Shown here: in pieces, positions 27,493 through 36,795 of the stretch
How positions within the stretch are numbered: the stretch's first letter is position 1
Layout: every line of letters begins with the position of its first letter
Source of the DNA: Halothermothrix orenii H 168
GTDB taxonomy: Bacteria; Bacillota; Halanaerobiia; Halanaerobiales; Halothermotrichaceae
Length of the DNA: 64,000 nucleotides
Assembly (NCBI RefSeq): GCF_000020485.1
Contig: NC_011899.1
Coordinates: 2,514,147 to 2,578,146 of the forward strand
Direction: 5' to 3'
Translations under genes and position numbers: made by a program
The notes under the pieces: generated by a model
The model's input: the letters and a program-made list of their open reading frames with translations, nothing else
Databases searched by the model: none
Told to the model about the DNA's origin: nothing

Positions 27493-28752
27493 CTATATTT
27501 CACGCAGGGCTTCAGTTGGCTTAAGACGGGCTGCCCTCCTGGCCGGAATAAGGCACGCCAGGGAAGTAACTACAACACCCAGGACAAAGGCAAATATCAT
27601 ATTGTCAAAAGAGAAGACGGGATAGATTACCGGACGCATCAAAATATCTTCTCCCATTCCTTCCAGGGCTTTGGTGTAATCAATTCCTGTCACCGCCACC
27701 ACTCTGGTAATTAAACCACCCAGTAAAGCCCCGATAAAACTACCGACCACACCCATAACTCCACCTTCAAGAACGAAAAGCTGCAGTATCTGCCTTTTCC
27801 CCAGTCCCAGGGCAGACATCATTCCAATCTCCCGGGTTCTCTCCTTAACAATCATAATCATTGAATTAATAACCACAAAACTCGCTAAAACTACCAGGAA
27901 AACATAAATCACATTATAAATGTTTTCAGCCATTTTCATCAACCTGATCATACCACTGGAATCATCCCAGGCCCGGATGGCATAATTGTTCAGTCCACCC
28001 TGCCTCTCAAAGACTTTCCTGATACCGGGGAGATATTCACCTGCCCTGTTTAAATCCGGAGTCACCAGCAGTAGTTCAGTAGCCTGGTCCGGCATATAAA
28101 GGGCCTTTTGAGCCACATCAAGGGGAACCATAAAAACAGTCTCATTCAAAAGTTTTAATCCACTTTCAATCCGCCCTACAATTTTAAAGGTAGTGGCCTG
28201 AAATGAATTAAATGATGTGGTATATAAAACCGTAACCTTTTCCCCCACTCCTTTATCCAGTTTGGCCAGAAGCTCAGAACCAAGCACAATCTCTTTCATG
28301 CCCCGTCGGGGAAACCTGCCTTCAACCAGTAGTTCATCAATATCAGTAAACTCCTTTTCCTTCTCCGGATCAACACCCCAGCCCATCATCTTAATAAGTT
28401 CATCATCAGTACTGACAACTGCCCCAAATTTAAGCCGGGGCAAAGCCATATTTATACCTTCCAGTTCTTCCAGTCTGGCCACCATCGAGGATATGCCTTC
28501 CCCCTCAAAACCATCAACCGGATAGGCCAGTGATAATAACCTCTCTTTTTTTAAGTATTCCTGTTTAACAATTCTAATATGGCCACTGTCATAATATATA
28601 TAATCAGAATAAATCGATCCTATAAAACCAGAAATCAAACCCCGGGCAAAAACAACCACCGCAACCGAGAAGACAATAGCAGCAATGGAAACAGCCGTCC
28701 TCAGTTTTTGCCGGTAAAGGTTTTTATAGGCCAGTTTTGCCAGATATTTCAC
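27493..28752 (-). CDS. FtsX/LolCE-type ABC permease, A2
   Basis: Protein of 419 aa. One N-terminal membrane segment (LRTAVSIAAIVFSVAVVVFARG), a large extracytoplasmic domain (about residues 45-270), then three C-terminal segments: the FtsX/MacB/LolE plan. The coupling region reads KERTREIGMMSALGLGKRQILQLF. The start is GTG at 28752 behind GGGGGTGA. It is a paralogue of equal length to the gene at 30741-32000 (shared LKFGA(V/M)VSTD, GWGV(D/N)PE, TSFNS and KLLNE blocks). It lies 13 bp after permease B2. Confidence 0.9.
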   Translation of the reverse strand: MKYLAKLAYKNLYRQKLRTAVSIAAIVFSVAVVVFARGLISGFIGSIYSDYIYYDSGHIRIVKQEYLKKERLLSLAYPVDGFEGEGISSMVARLEELEGINMALPRLKFGAVVSTDDELIKMMGWGVDPEKEKEFTDIDELLVEGRFPRRGMKEIVLGSELLAKLDKGVGEKVTVLYTTSFNSFQATTFKIVGRIESGLKLLNETVFMVPLDVAQKALYMPDQATELLLVTPDLNRAGEYLPGIRKVFERQGGLNNYAIRAWDDSSGMIRLMKMAENIYNVIYVFLVVLASFVVINSMIMIVKERTREIGMMSALGLGKRQILQLFVLEGGVMGVVGSFIGALLGGLITRVVAVTGIDYTKALEGMGEDILMRPVIYPVFSFDNMIFAFVLGVVVTSLACLIPARRAARLKPTEALREI

Positions 28753-28765
28753 TTCAACTCACCCC

Positions 28766-30013
28766 CTAACGGTGATAGATAGCCTTAACCGGATCCTTTC
28801 GGGCGGCCCATCGTGCTGGAAAAATACTGACCAGCAGGGATACAATAACACTATAACTAAAAACAAAGATGAAGGAACCGGGATTAAAGCCCCCGTATAT
28901 CCGTCCCAGGACAGGGATACCCATGGAACTGATGGCATCTTCCCCTCCCAGGGAAAATATATCCACTCCATAAAAAACTAAATAGGCAACGACCGCTCCA
29001 CCCACAAGGCATCCAATGATACCTCCAATAAGGCTGACTCCAACAGCTTCCATAACAAAAACGATAACTATCTCCCACTGTTTCAGTCCAAGGGCCTTCA
29101 TCATCCCGATTTCTTCCATTCTTTCCAGGGCAGCCAGGACAACGAAATTGATTATTCCTATAGCTGCTATTAACAGAATAATACCTAATATCATCTGGGT
29201 TTCAACCCTCTCGGCTTTGTTCAGGGCTACAATGTACTCGGCCGACTTACGCCAGGAGAAGGCCCTTAAAGAAGATCCGGCTTCTTGCAAATCATCTGAT
29301 AACAACCTCGCTGTCTCGACGGCTCTTATCCTGTCTTCTACCCTGATAATTATCTGACTGACCATGCCCCTGACATTTAAAGCCTGCCGGGCTATTTCAA
29401 GGGGAACAAAAACAATATTTTCATTGATACTGGGGTTGGGTGAATCAACCAGACCAGATATCTGAACATCTATTGTATTAAAGGTTCCTTCTTTACTTTT
29501 AATTACCAGAGTTATATAGTCCCCTGTTTTTAAATCCATCAACTTGGCCAGGGTTTTACCCATGACCGCGGTGGACTTATTTCCTGTCAAAAATTCACCC
29601 TCAACAAGATACTCCCCTGCCCTTAAAACCTGTGAATAACTTTGAGGATCGATTCCCTGGGCCACTACCGGTATCTCTTCAATACCGTTATTCAGGGTAG
29701 CACTGAAGGTCAACACCGGGGTCAAACCCTTTAAACCATCTACCTTTTGGAGAAAAGTTAATAATTCCCTGTCAGGCCTGATTAAATTTTTAAGGGGCAG
29801 GTCCTCCCTCTCCTCCCAGTAATTTTGATTAACAATCTGAATGTGGCCTGACTCAAAATCGATAACATTTTCAAAAGATTTATCTACCATCCCTATAAGG
29901 AGGGAATCGGTCATCAGGTAAATAACCACTGCCAGGGCAATTACAGCTGCTGTAATCAGGGTTCTTTTCCGGTGGCGGGTCAGGTTCTTAAAAGCCAGTT
30001 TAACCAGAAACAT
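28766..30013 (-). CDS. FtsX/LolCE-type ABC permease, B2
   Basis: Protein of 415 aa with the same four-segment plan. It opens [22 protein letters not shown] and ends ARWAARKDPVKAIYHR, and its coupling motif is LERMEEIGMMKALGLKQWEI. It is a paralogue of the gene at 32012-33247, which shares the same opening and ending. The ATG at 30013 is preferred over an upstream in-frame start because GGAGG lies 10 nt before it. It overlaps the ATPase gene by 14 bp, so translation is probably coupled. Confidence 0.9.
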   Translation of the reverse strand: MFLVKLAFKNLTRHRKRTLITAAVIALAVVIYLMTDSLLIGMVDKSFENVIDFESGHIQIVNQNYWEEREDLPLKNLIRPDRELLTFLQKVDGLKGLTPVLTFSATLNNGIEEIPVVAQGIDPQSYSQVLRAGEYLVEGEFLTGNKSTAVMGKTLAKLMDLKTGDYITLVIKSKEGTFNTIDVQISGLVDSPNPSINENIVFVPLEIARQALNVRGMVSQIIIRVEDRIRAVETARLLSDDLQEAGSSLRAFSWRKSAEYIVALNKAERVETQMILGIILLIAAIGIINFVVLAALERMEEIGMMKALGLKQWEIVIVFVMEAVGVSLIGGIIGCLVGGAVVAYLVFYGVDIFSLGGEDAISSMGIPVLGRIYGGFNPGSFIFVFSYSVIVSLLVSIFPARWAARKDPVKAIYHR

Positions 30014-30704
30014 CCTGGCCTTTCCTCCTTTCATCCCTGGTAACCCGACCATCCCTGATTTCAATTAGCCTCCGGGCATAATTCATAACCCGGGGGTCAT
30101 GGGTGGAAAAAATAAAAGTAGTCTTGAATTTTTCATTCATCTTAAGCATTACCTTCAGGACATCTTCACTGGTCTGAGAATCAAGGTTAGCTGTTGGCTC
30201 GTCGGCCAGGACCAGTTTGGGATGTTTAACCAGAGCCCTGGCAATAGCTACCCGCTGTTTCTGTCCCCCCGAAAGCTCATTGGGTTTTCGATCTTCCAGA
30301 CCTTTAAGGCCTACGGCCTCCAGAATATCCAGGACCTTATTCCTTATTTTTTCTTTATTACCTTCCACTAAACGGAGGGCAAACTCAACATTTTCATAGG
30401 CACTCAAGACCGGAATTAAATTATAGCTTTGAAAAATAAAACCGATATTAAACCGTCTGAGCATGGCCAGTTCTTTCTCCGAAAGATTACTAAGTGTATC
30501 CCCATTGAAATACACCTGCCCTTCAGTAGGCCTGTCCAGGCAGCCTATCATATTTAAAAGAGTGGTTTTACCTGACCCTGATGGGCCAAAAATAGTGGTA
30601 AATTCACCCTCTTCAACTTTAAGGTCAACCCCTCTTAAAGCAGGTACCTCTACCTTACCCTGCTGATAAATTTTCTTGATGCCGTTAAGTTCCAGTAATG
30701 ACAT
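30000..30704 (-). CDS. LolD/MacB-type ABC transporter ATP-binding protein
   Basis: Protein of 234 aa. Walker [20 protein letters not shown]-loop [22 protein letters not shown], signature [20 protein letters not shown], Walker [14 protein letters not shown] and H-loop FSTHDP. This subfamily powers mechanotransmission transporters that extract substrates from the outer face of the inner membrane. It is the only ATPase in the operon and sits between two permease pairs. The second of two ATGs is chosen, 7 nt after GGAGG. Confidence 0.94.
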   Translation of the reverse strand: MSLLELNGIKKIYQQGKVEVPALRGVDLKVEEGEFTTIFGPSGSGKTTLLNMIGCLDRPTEGQVYFNGDTLSNLSEKELAMLRRFNIGFIFQSYNLIPVLSAYENVEFALRLVEGNKEKIRNKVLDILEAVGLKGLEDRKPNELSGGQKQRVAIARALVKHPKLVLADEPTANLDSQTSEDVLKVMLKMNEKFKTTFIFSTHDPRVMNYARRLIEIRDGRVTRDERRKGQDVSG

Positions 30705-30740
30705 AACCATTCCTCCTTACTTTAATTAAAAGGTCTAAAA

Positions 30741-32000
30741 TTATATTTCCCGTAAGGCTTCCGTCGGTTTCATGCGAGCTGCCCTCCTGGCTGGAATAAG
30801 ACAACCCATGGTAACAACCAGTACTCCCAGAAAGAAAGCAAAAACAGTATTTCCAACTGAGGAAACTGGATAAATAATTGAATTAAAAACTATCTCCGGG
30901 CTGAAACCTGCTGTCGCTGAGGAAAAATTAAGGCCGGTCCTGGCAAAATAGTCAGTTATAACTGAGCCCAGAATAGCCCCGATCAGACTGCCGATGGTTC
31001 CTATTATACCGCCCTCAATCAGGAAGAGCTTTAAGATACCTCTGCTCTCCAGTCCCATAGCTGACATCATACCTATTTCCCTGGTCCTCTCTTTAACAAT
31101 CATAATCATGGTATTGATAACCACAATACTGGCCAGTAATACCAGAAAAATGTAAACCTGGTTATAAATCAGTTTAGCCAGCTCCATATAGGGTAAAAGG
31201 TCACTGGTTTCCTTATACCCCAGGGCCACATATCTATTTTCTTCTCCCCGTTCTGCCAGAACCTTTTTCACTTCGGGAAGGATCTGGTCAACCAGCTTTT
31301 TATCAGAACTTACCAGTAACAATTCTGTCGCCTGTCCCTCCATATATAAAAGGCGCTGGGCCTGGTCAAGGGGCAAAAAAAAGGCAACTTCATTGAGCAG
31401 CTTAATACCGGTCTCCAGCCGTCCGACTATTCTAAAAGTAACTCCTCTTAGGGAGTTGAAGGATGTTTTGAAAACAATCGTTACTTTATCACCAACCTGA
31501 CGGTTTATTTTATTCAACAACCCACTTCCCATCACCACTTCGAGGCGACCCGGTTTAATCATCCGTCCCTCTACCAGGTAATCTTCAATACTGGTAAAGG
31601 CTATCTCCTGTTCTGGATTAACCCCCCAGCCATTCATGGTTATCAACTCTTTGTCGGTGCTTACCATGGCCCCAAACTTCAGTCTGGGAATAACCATCTC
31701 CACCCTGTCTATATTTTTCAAATCAGAAGCCATTTCCTCCACTCCCTGACCTTTAAAGCCATCTACCGGATAATTAAGGGGAAGGAGACGCTCCTGCTGG
31801 AGATAATCCCGGTTCACTATCTTAATATGTCCTGAATTATATTGAATATGATCAGCAGAAATACTATCAATTAACCCTACAATATACCCCCGGGCAAAAA
31901 CAACAATCATTACCGAAAAGGCAATGGCCACTATGGAAACGAGAGTTCTTAGCCTGTGCCTGAATAAATTTTTGAAGGCAATTTTAAAAAGATACGACAT
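30741..32000 (-). CDS. FtsX/LolCE-type ABC permease, A1
   Basis: Protein of 419 aa, paralogue of the gene at 27493-28752 and of the same length. N-terminal segment LRTLVSIVAIAFSVMIVVFARG, extracytoplasmic domain, then three C-terminal segments with KERTREIGMMSAMGLESRGILKLF. It ends ARRAARMKPTEALREI, as does its paralogue. SD GGGGGG precedes the ATG at 32000. It lies 11 bp after permease B1 and 36 bp before the ATPase, and probably forms a heterodimer with B1. Confidence 0.9.
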   Translation of the reverse strand: MSYLFKIAFKNLFRHRLRTLVSIVAIAFSVMIVVFARGYIVGLIDSISADHIQYNSGHIKIVNRDYLQQERLLPLNYPVDGFKGQGVEEMASDLKNIDRVEMVIPRLKFGAMVSTDKELITMNGWGVNPEQEIAFTSIEDYLVEGRMIKPGRLEVVMGSGLLNKINRQVGDKVTIVFKTSFNSLRGVTFRIVGRLETGIKLLNEVAFFLPLDQAQRLLYMEGQATELLLVSSDKKLVDQILPEVKKVLAERGEENRYVALGYKETSDLLPYMELAKLIYNQVYIFLVLLASIVVINTMIMIVKERTREIGMMSAMGLESRGILKLFLIEGGIIGTIGSLIGAILGSVITDYFARTGLNFSSATAGFSPEIVFNSIIYPVSSVGNTVFAFFLGVLVVTMGCLIPARRAARMKPTEALREI

Positions 32001-32011
32001 TTTACACCCCC

Positions 32012-33247
32012 CTAACGATGATAAATCGCCTTAATTGGGTCCTTGGCTGCCGCCCAGTAAGCTGGAAGAATACTCGATAATAGGGAAACAACAATCCCGA
32101 AGGCAAAAACCATTATAAAGGACGAAGGATTCCAGATCCCATAAACCTTACCCAGGATCGGTATACCGAATGAAGTCATATCCATGTTGGTCATTATTGA
32201 AAAATCTATCCCGTAGGAGTTTAAAAACCAGACACCAATTGCTCCCATAAGGATACCGACTGAGCCTCCGAGGATTCCTATGCCGGTTGATTCCGCAACA
32301 AACACAAAGACAATCTCTTTGACCCGTAGACCCATAGCCTTCATCATCCCGATTTCTTCCATTCTTTCCAGGGCCGCCAGGATAACAGTATTGATAATAG
32401 CAATGGCAGCAATTATTAAAATAATAGTTAACACCAGCTGGTTACCTGCATTTTTAGCTCCCGCTATGGTAACAGCCTCCAGTTCACTCCAGGGGTAAAC
32501 CCCCAGTCCAGTCTCGGTTTTCCCCAGTTGCTTTTTCAGTTCCCTGGCAGCCATACTGGCCAGTTCCTTATCTTCCAGCCTTACAATAACCTTGCTCACC
32601 CGGTTACCGACACCAAGGGTCTGTTGGGCAATATCAAGGGGAAGGTACACAATATTACGATTAACATTGGGGTTAGCGGTGTGAATCAAACCAGATATTT
32701 CTGCTTCGATAGTATTAAAGGTTTCATTTTTATCTTTTACCAGCAGGGTGATATAATCCCCTAACTGTAATTTCATCAATTCAGCAAGCCGCTTCCCCAT
32801 AACCACTTTGTATTCTCCCCGGGAAAACATCTCCCCTTCGACAAACTTATCTTTAATGGGAAAGACCCGGGTAAATTTATCGGGAATAATCCCCTTTCCC
32901 ATAACCGGAAGTTCATTAAACCCATTGTTTAGCCGGGCCGGAAAATTAAGTTCCGGTGAGCTGCCATAATACCCCGGTACCTCCTCTATAGAAGTAAAAA
33001 TCTGGCCTCCACTTATAAGGTTTTCCAGGGGCAGTTCTTCCTCTTCCTCCCAGTATTCCCGGTGGGCAAGTTGAAGATGTCCGGCCTCATAATTAATGAT
33101 AGTATCATAGGACATTTCGGTCATCCCGCCGATTAATGAATCAAGGAGAAGAAAAAAGAATATGGCAATTGCAATAATACTTGCTGTTATCAGGGTTCGA
33201 TTCCGGTGGCGCACCAGGTTTTTAAATGCCAGTTTAGCGAGAAACAT
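32012..33247 (-). CDS. FtsX/LolCE-type ABC permease, B1
   Basis: Protein of 411 aa. It opens MFLAKLAFKNLVRHRNRTLITASIIAI and ends AAAKDPIKAIYHR, like its paralogue at 28766-30013. The large middle domain carries HLQLAHREYWEEEEELPLENL, matching HIQIVNQNYWEEREDLPLKNL in the paralogue. Coupling motif LERMEEIGMMKAMGLRVKEI. It is the first transport gene after the TetR gene, with a 149-bp gap between them. Confidence 0.9.
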   Translation of the reverse strand: MFLAKLAFKNLVRHRNRTLITASIIAIAIFFFLLLDSLIGGMTEMSYDTIINYEAGHLQLAHREYWEEEEELPLENLISGGQIFTSIEEVPGYYGSSPELNFPARLNNGFNELPVMGKGIIPDKFTRVFPIKDKFVEGEMFSRGEYKVVMGKRLAELMKLQLGDYITLLVKDKNETFNTIEAEISGLIHTANPNVNRNIVYLPLDIAQQTLGVGNRVSKVIVRLEDKELASMAARELKKQLGKTETGLGVYPWSELEAVTIAGAKNAGNQLVLTIILIIAAIAIINTVILAALERMEEIGMMKAMGLRVKEIVFVFVAESTGIGILGGSVGILMGAIGVWFLNSYGIDFSIMTNMDMTSFGIPILGKVYGIWNPSSFIMVFAFGIVVSLLSSILPAYWAAAKDPIKAIYHR

Positions 33248-33396
33248 TTATCCTCCCCCCTCTGATGTTTTACTTTTCTGGAATGGCATATCTCATTCCC
33301 CCTTTAACTTACCTTTAACTTAGCCATTAAGAATTAAGCAAATTCCATGAGAATAAATTAACCTCTGACCATAATCATTAAAAAGGCAAACGGCAA

Positions 33397-34017
33397 CTAT
33401 TTGCTCTTGTTTTTAATTCCATTTTCAATAACATACAGCATTTTATCGATTAAAACCATATCATCCATATCTACCTTGCCATCTTTATAAACAAAGTCTG
33501 AAAGAGCCAGGTTTAAGGTAATTAACATATGGGCTACAAGGTCTATATCGACCTCACTATCGATCTCCCCTTTTTTTATCCCGTCCTCCAGGAGAGCCCT
33601 GAAAAACCTTGCCGTCCGGGGTCTTTGTTCTCCGATGATTTCAACATAGATTTCACTGTCCTTATTACTGATGAGCTTATTGGCAATAGCCTCCAGCCTG
33701 GGGTTTTCCCGGGCATACTTTATTCCCCTGACATACAATTGTCGTAATAACTCAAAGAAATCATACTCATTCTGCTTCTCTAAAACCGGGCCCAGGTATT
33801 CAAACTTCCTTTCGGTACCCAGCTCCAGAATATATTTATATAAATCCTTTTTGTCCTTAAAATACTGATAAAAGCTACCACTCGCTATTTTTGCCCTTTT
33901 AATTATCCTGGTAACACTGGCTTTATGATAAGGATAAGCGGCAAACTCATCGAGGGCTGCTTCAATGACCCTTTTCTTTTTTTCTTCTGGAAGGTTAAAA
34001 AATGTTGAAGTTGGCAA
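33397..34017 (-). CDS. TetR-family regulator of the Lol-like operon
   Basis: Protein of 206 aa. The N-terminal TetR helix-turn-helix reads KKRVIEAALDEFAAYPYHKASVTRIIKRAKIASGSFYQYFKDKKDLYKYI. The C-terminal part is an all-helical ligand domain of unknown specificity. I place the start at TTG 34017, 6 nt after a GGGGGGTG SD; the frame stays open further upstream through the operator region. It is transcribed first, ahead of the permeases, from a consensus promoter that a double palindrome overlaps. Confidence 0.88.
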   Translation of the reverse strand: MPTSTFFNLPEEKKKRVIEAALDEFAAYPYHKASVTRIIKRAKIASGSFYQYFKDKKDLYKYILELGTERKFEYLGPVLEKQNEYDFFELLRQLYVRGIKYARENPRLEAIANKLISNKDSEIYVEIIGEQRPRTARFFRALLEDGIKKGEIDSEVDIDLVAHMLITLNLALSDFVYKDGKVDMDDMVLIDKMLYVIENGIKNKSK

Positions 34018-34088
34018 TATATTCACCCCCCTCTCATTTAAATTATGTAACTTTTTATACCCCAATATACCCATTATGGTGAACCCGC

Positions 34089-34116
34089 CTTCATATGAAT
34101 CTATTTTCATATGAAG
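34089..34116. promoter_or_regulatory. Double TetR-type operator
   Basis: Two identical palindromes TTCATATGAA at 34090-34099 and 34106-34115, centres 16 bp apart, within a larger near-palindrome bounded by CTTC and GAAG. They lie immediately downstream of the promoter -10 box, where a bound repressor would block initiation. Confidence 0.75.
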
Positions 34117-34126
34117 CTTTATTCAC

Positions 34127-34155
34127 ATTATATACCCTTTTTATATAAATGTCAA
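34127..34155 (-). promoter_or_regulatory. Consensus promoter of the TetR-Lol-like operon
   Basis: On the minus strand: TTGACA (34150-34155), a 17-bp spacer, TATAAT (34127-34132), a perfect match to the vegetative sigma consensus. Such strength suits an operon held down by a dedicated repressor. Confidence 0.85.
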
Positions 34156-34305
34156 TTTATTATGGCAGTTATTAATATTTGTTACCTCTATATAATTTAT
34201 AACTATAGATAATTATTAACTTTATAAAGACTCCCTTGCCTCGATAATCAACTTCTACATATGGTATAATGTTAGATAATAGTAAAAGAAAAAAGGGGGG
34301 TCTTG

Positions 34306-35136
34306 GTGGCTTACAACCATAAAGATATTGATGTTAACAGGCTTAATCTCACCGATATTGATATTTACCAATGTGGTCAAGAAAAATGCAAACCGGGTCA
34401 TTCTTATGGGCCTGCCGTCAGGGATCATTATTTAATTCACTTCATATATAATGGAAGGGGTATTTTCCAGGTAGGAGAGAATACTTACCATTTAGAGGCA
34501 GGACAGGGCTTTTTAATCTGCCCTGATATAGTAACATACTATCAGGCTGACAGGCACAACCCCTGGGAATATGCCTGGATTGGTTTTCATGGGCTTAAAG
34601 CTAAAGACTATTTAAACCGGGCCAACCTCAGCCTGGCTAATCCGGTATTCTCTGATACTGATGGTAGTCCCCTCAGGTTTATATTTGAGGAAATGACCGC
34701 AGCCCGTAAATTAAAGAGATCACGGGAAATTAAACTGATCGGGCTTATTTATGTTTTTTTATCACACCTGATTGAACTAAATGTATCTGGCTCTACTCCC
34801 GATAATAATTCAAAGGAAAATTACATAAAAAAAGCTATAGAATATATTGAGAAAAATTATTCCCGACATATTAAGGTAATTGATATAGCAAATCATGTTG
34901 GTCTCGACAGGAGTTATCTATGGTCTATTTTTAATGAGTTTTTAAATACTTCTCCCCAGCAATACCTTATTAATTACAGAATTAATAAGGCTTGTGAGCT
35001 AATGAAAAACAGAAATTTAAATTTAAGTATTGGTGATATATCACGATCTGTTGGTTATAAAGACCCTCTAACTTTTTCTAAAACCTTTAAAAAAACAAAG
35101 GGGATATCCCCTCTGCATTATCAAAAACAATCATAA
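34306..35136 (+). CDS. AraC-family transcriptional regulator
   Basis: Protein of 276 aa. The N-terminal cupin-like sugar-sensing domain reads YLIHFIYNGRGIFQVGENTYHLEAGQGFLICPD. The C-terminal pair of AraC helix-turn-helix motifs reads HIKVIDIANHVGLDRSYLWSIFNEF and LSIGDISRSVGYKDPLTFSKTFKKTKGISPLHY. GTG at 34306 lies 5 nt after AAAGGGGGG; TTG at 34303 is the alternative. A TATAAT at 34265-34270 with an upstream TGG may be its -10 box. It probably activates the alpha-galactosidase gene 119 bp downstream. Confidence 0.9.
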   Translation: MAYNHKDIDVNRLNLTDIDIYQCGQEKCKPGHSYGPAVRDHYLIHFIYNGRGIFQVGENTYHLEAGQGFLICPDIVTYYQADRHNPWEYAWIGFHGLKAKDYLNRANLSLANPVFSDTDGSPLRFIFEEMTAARKLKRSREIKLIGLIYVFLSHLIELNVSGSTPDNNSKENYIKKAIEYIEKNYSRHIKVIDIANHVGLDRSYLWSIFNEFLNTSPQQYLINYRINKACELMKNRNLNLSIGDISRSVGYKDPLTFSKTFKKTKGISPLHYQKQS

Positions 35137-35255
35137 AACCATAGTCATATAGACCAAGTGTCACATTATTACATATTGAAACAACATTAAACCATTTAAG
35201 TTTAATCAAAGTTATTATATACTACAGTTGCAATAATAAAAAGGGAGGAATCCAG

Positions 35256-36554
35256 ATGCCTAAAATAACATTTCTCGGGGCTGGAAGTACTGTATTTGCT
35301 AAAAATGTTCTGGGGGATTGTATGTTAACCCCGGCCTTAAGAGATTCCCATATCGCCCTGTATGACATTGATCACCAGCGCTTACGGGAATCTGAACAAA
35401 TGCTTAAAAGTATTAATAGAAACTCAAACCAAAACAGGGCAGAAATTGTTGCTTATACAGACCGTAAAGAAGCCCTCCGGGATTCTGACTACGTTGTTAA
35501 CGCTATCCAGGTAGGTGGATACAAACCCTGTACTGTTACCGATTTTGAGGTCCCGAAAAAATACGGTTTACGACAGACCATCGGGGATACCCTGGGTATC
35601 GGTGGTATTTTCAGGGCCTTAAGAACTATACCGATCCTCCTGGATTTTGCCAGGGATATTGAAGAAGTATGTCCTGACGCCTGGTTTTTAAATTATACCA
35701 ATCCCATGGCCATTTTAACCGGGGCTATGCTCAAAGCAACCAATGTTAAGACAGTTGGCCTCTGCCACAGTGTCCAGACCTGTGTTCCTGATCTACTTAA
35801 AGACCTGGGAATGAGTACTGAAAACGTCCAGTGGAAGATAGCCGGTATTAACCACATGGCCTGGCTTTTGGAAATAACCAGAAACGGCCGGGACCTTTAT
35901 CCTGAAATTAAAGAAAAGGCCCGGGCCCGAAAAAAACCCCATGATGACATGGTCAGGTATGAAATAATGGAACGCTTTGGCTACTATGTCACCGAATCCA
36001 GTGAACACAATGCTGAATATATGCCCTATTTCATCAAAAGCAACTACCCTGAATTAATCGAAAAATATAATATTCCTCTCGATGAGTATCCTCGCCGTTG
36101 TGAACAACAAATAAAAGACTGGGAAGAGATGAAAGACAAACTGGTCCACAATGATAATCTTGAACACAGTCGGACCCATGAATATGCTTCCTATATTATG
36201 GAAGCCATGGAAACAGATAAGCCCTATAAAATTGGGGGGAACGTCCTGAATACAGGGCTTATTACCAACCTCCCTGAAGATGCCTGTGTAGAGGTTCCCT
36301 GCCTGGTGGACAGGAGTGGGGTTACCCCCTGTTATGTGGGAGACCTGCCACCTCAACTGGCTGCCCTGAACCGGACAAATATCAATGTTCAGTTGCTGAC
36401 CATTGAAGCTGCCCTGACCCGGAAAAAAGAATACATTTACCAGGCAGCCATGCTGGATCCTCATACAGCTGCCGAATTATCTATTGATGAGATTTATGCC
36501 CTGGTTGATGATATGATTGAAGCCCATGGTGACTGGCTCCCTGAATATAAATAA
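35256..36554 (+). CDS. melA: GH4 alpha-galactosidase
   Basis: Protein of 432 aa. Family 4 glycosidases use NAD+ and a divalent metal in a redox-elimination mechanism in the cytoplasm. The Rossmann motif is KITFLGAGSTVFAKNVLGD. Metal/substrate motifs are FLNYTNPMAILT, GLCHSVQTC (Cys-His) and GINHMAWLLE. The SINRN opening and CHS motif fit the MelA branch rather than 6-phospho-glucosidases, so melibiose- or raffinose-type alpha-galactosides are likely substrates. Good SD GGGAGG. No transporter adjoins it. Confidence 0.9.
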   Translation: MPKITFLGAGSTVFAKNVLGDCMLTPALRDSHIALYDIDHQRLRESEQMLKSINRNSNQNRAEIVAYTDRKEALRDSDYVVNAIQVGGYKPCTVTDFEVPKKYGLRQTIGDTLGIGGIFRALRTIPILLDFARDIEEVCPDAWFLNYTNPMAILTGAMLKATNVKTVGLCHSVQTCVPDLLKDLGMSTENVQWKIAGINHMAWLLEITRNGRDLYPEIKEKARARKKPHDDMVRYEIMERFGYYVTESSEHNAEYMPYFIKSNYPELIEKYNIPLDEYPRRCEQQIKDWEEMKDKLVHNDNLEHSRTHEYASYIMEAMETDKPYKIGGNVLNTGLITNLPEDACVEVPCLVDRSGVTPCYVGDLPPQLAALNRTNINVQLLTIEAALTRKKEYIYQAAMLDPHTAAELSIDEIYALVDDMIEAHGDWLPEYK

Positions 36555-36760
36555 AAATAACTTATAAGAGCAATTTAACCTTCAGTTGTAATCATTTGAT
36601 TTTGACCACAATCATCTAATAAGATAAGTGACAGCCTCGATGGCCCTCTAATTAAATCAACATTTGCAAACAATTACTTTTAAGAATAAAGGTTAATAAT
36701 TATTGATGTCAGTAATTATCGACAATAAACACCTGTGTATAATTTCATTTAAATTAATAA

Positions 36761-36789
36761 AAACCTGCAGGCTTAACACCTGCAGGTTT
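36761..36789. terminator. Bidirectional terminator between melA and lonB
   Basis: Perfect 11-bp stem AAACCTGCAGG/CCTGCAGGTTT with a 7-nt loop. On the minus strand TTTTTATT follows, giving lonB a good terminator. Confidence 0.85.
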
Positions 36790-36795
36790 GTTAAC

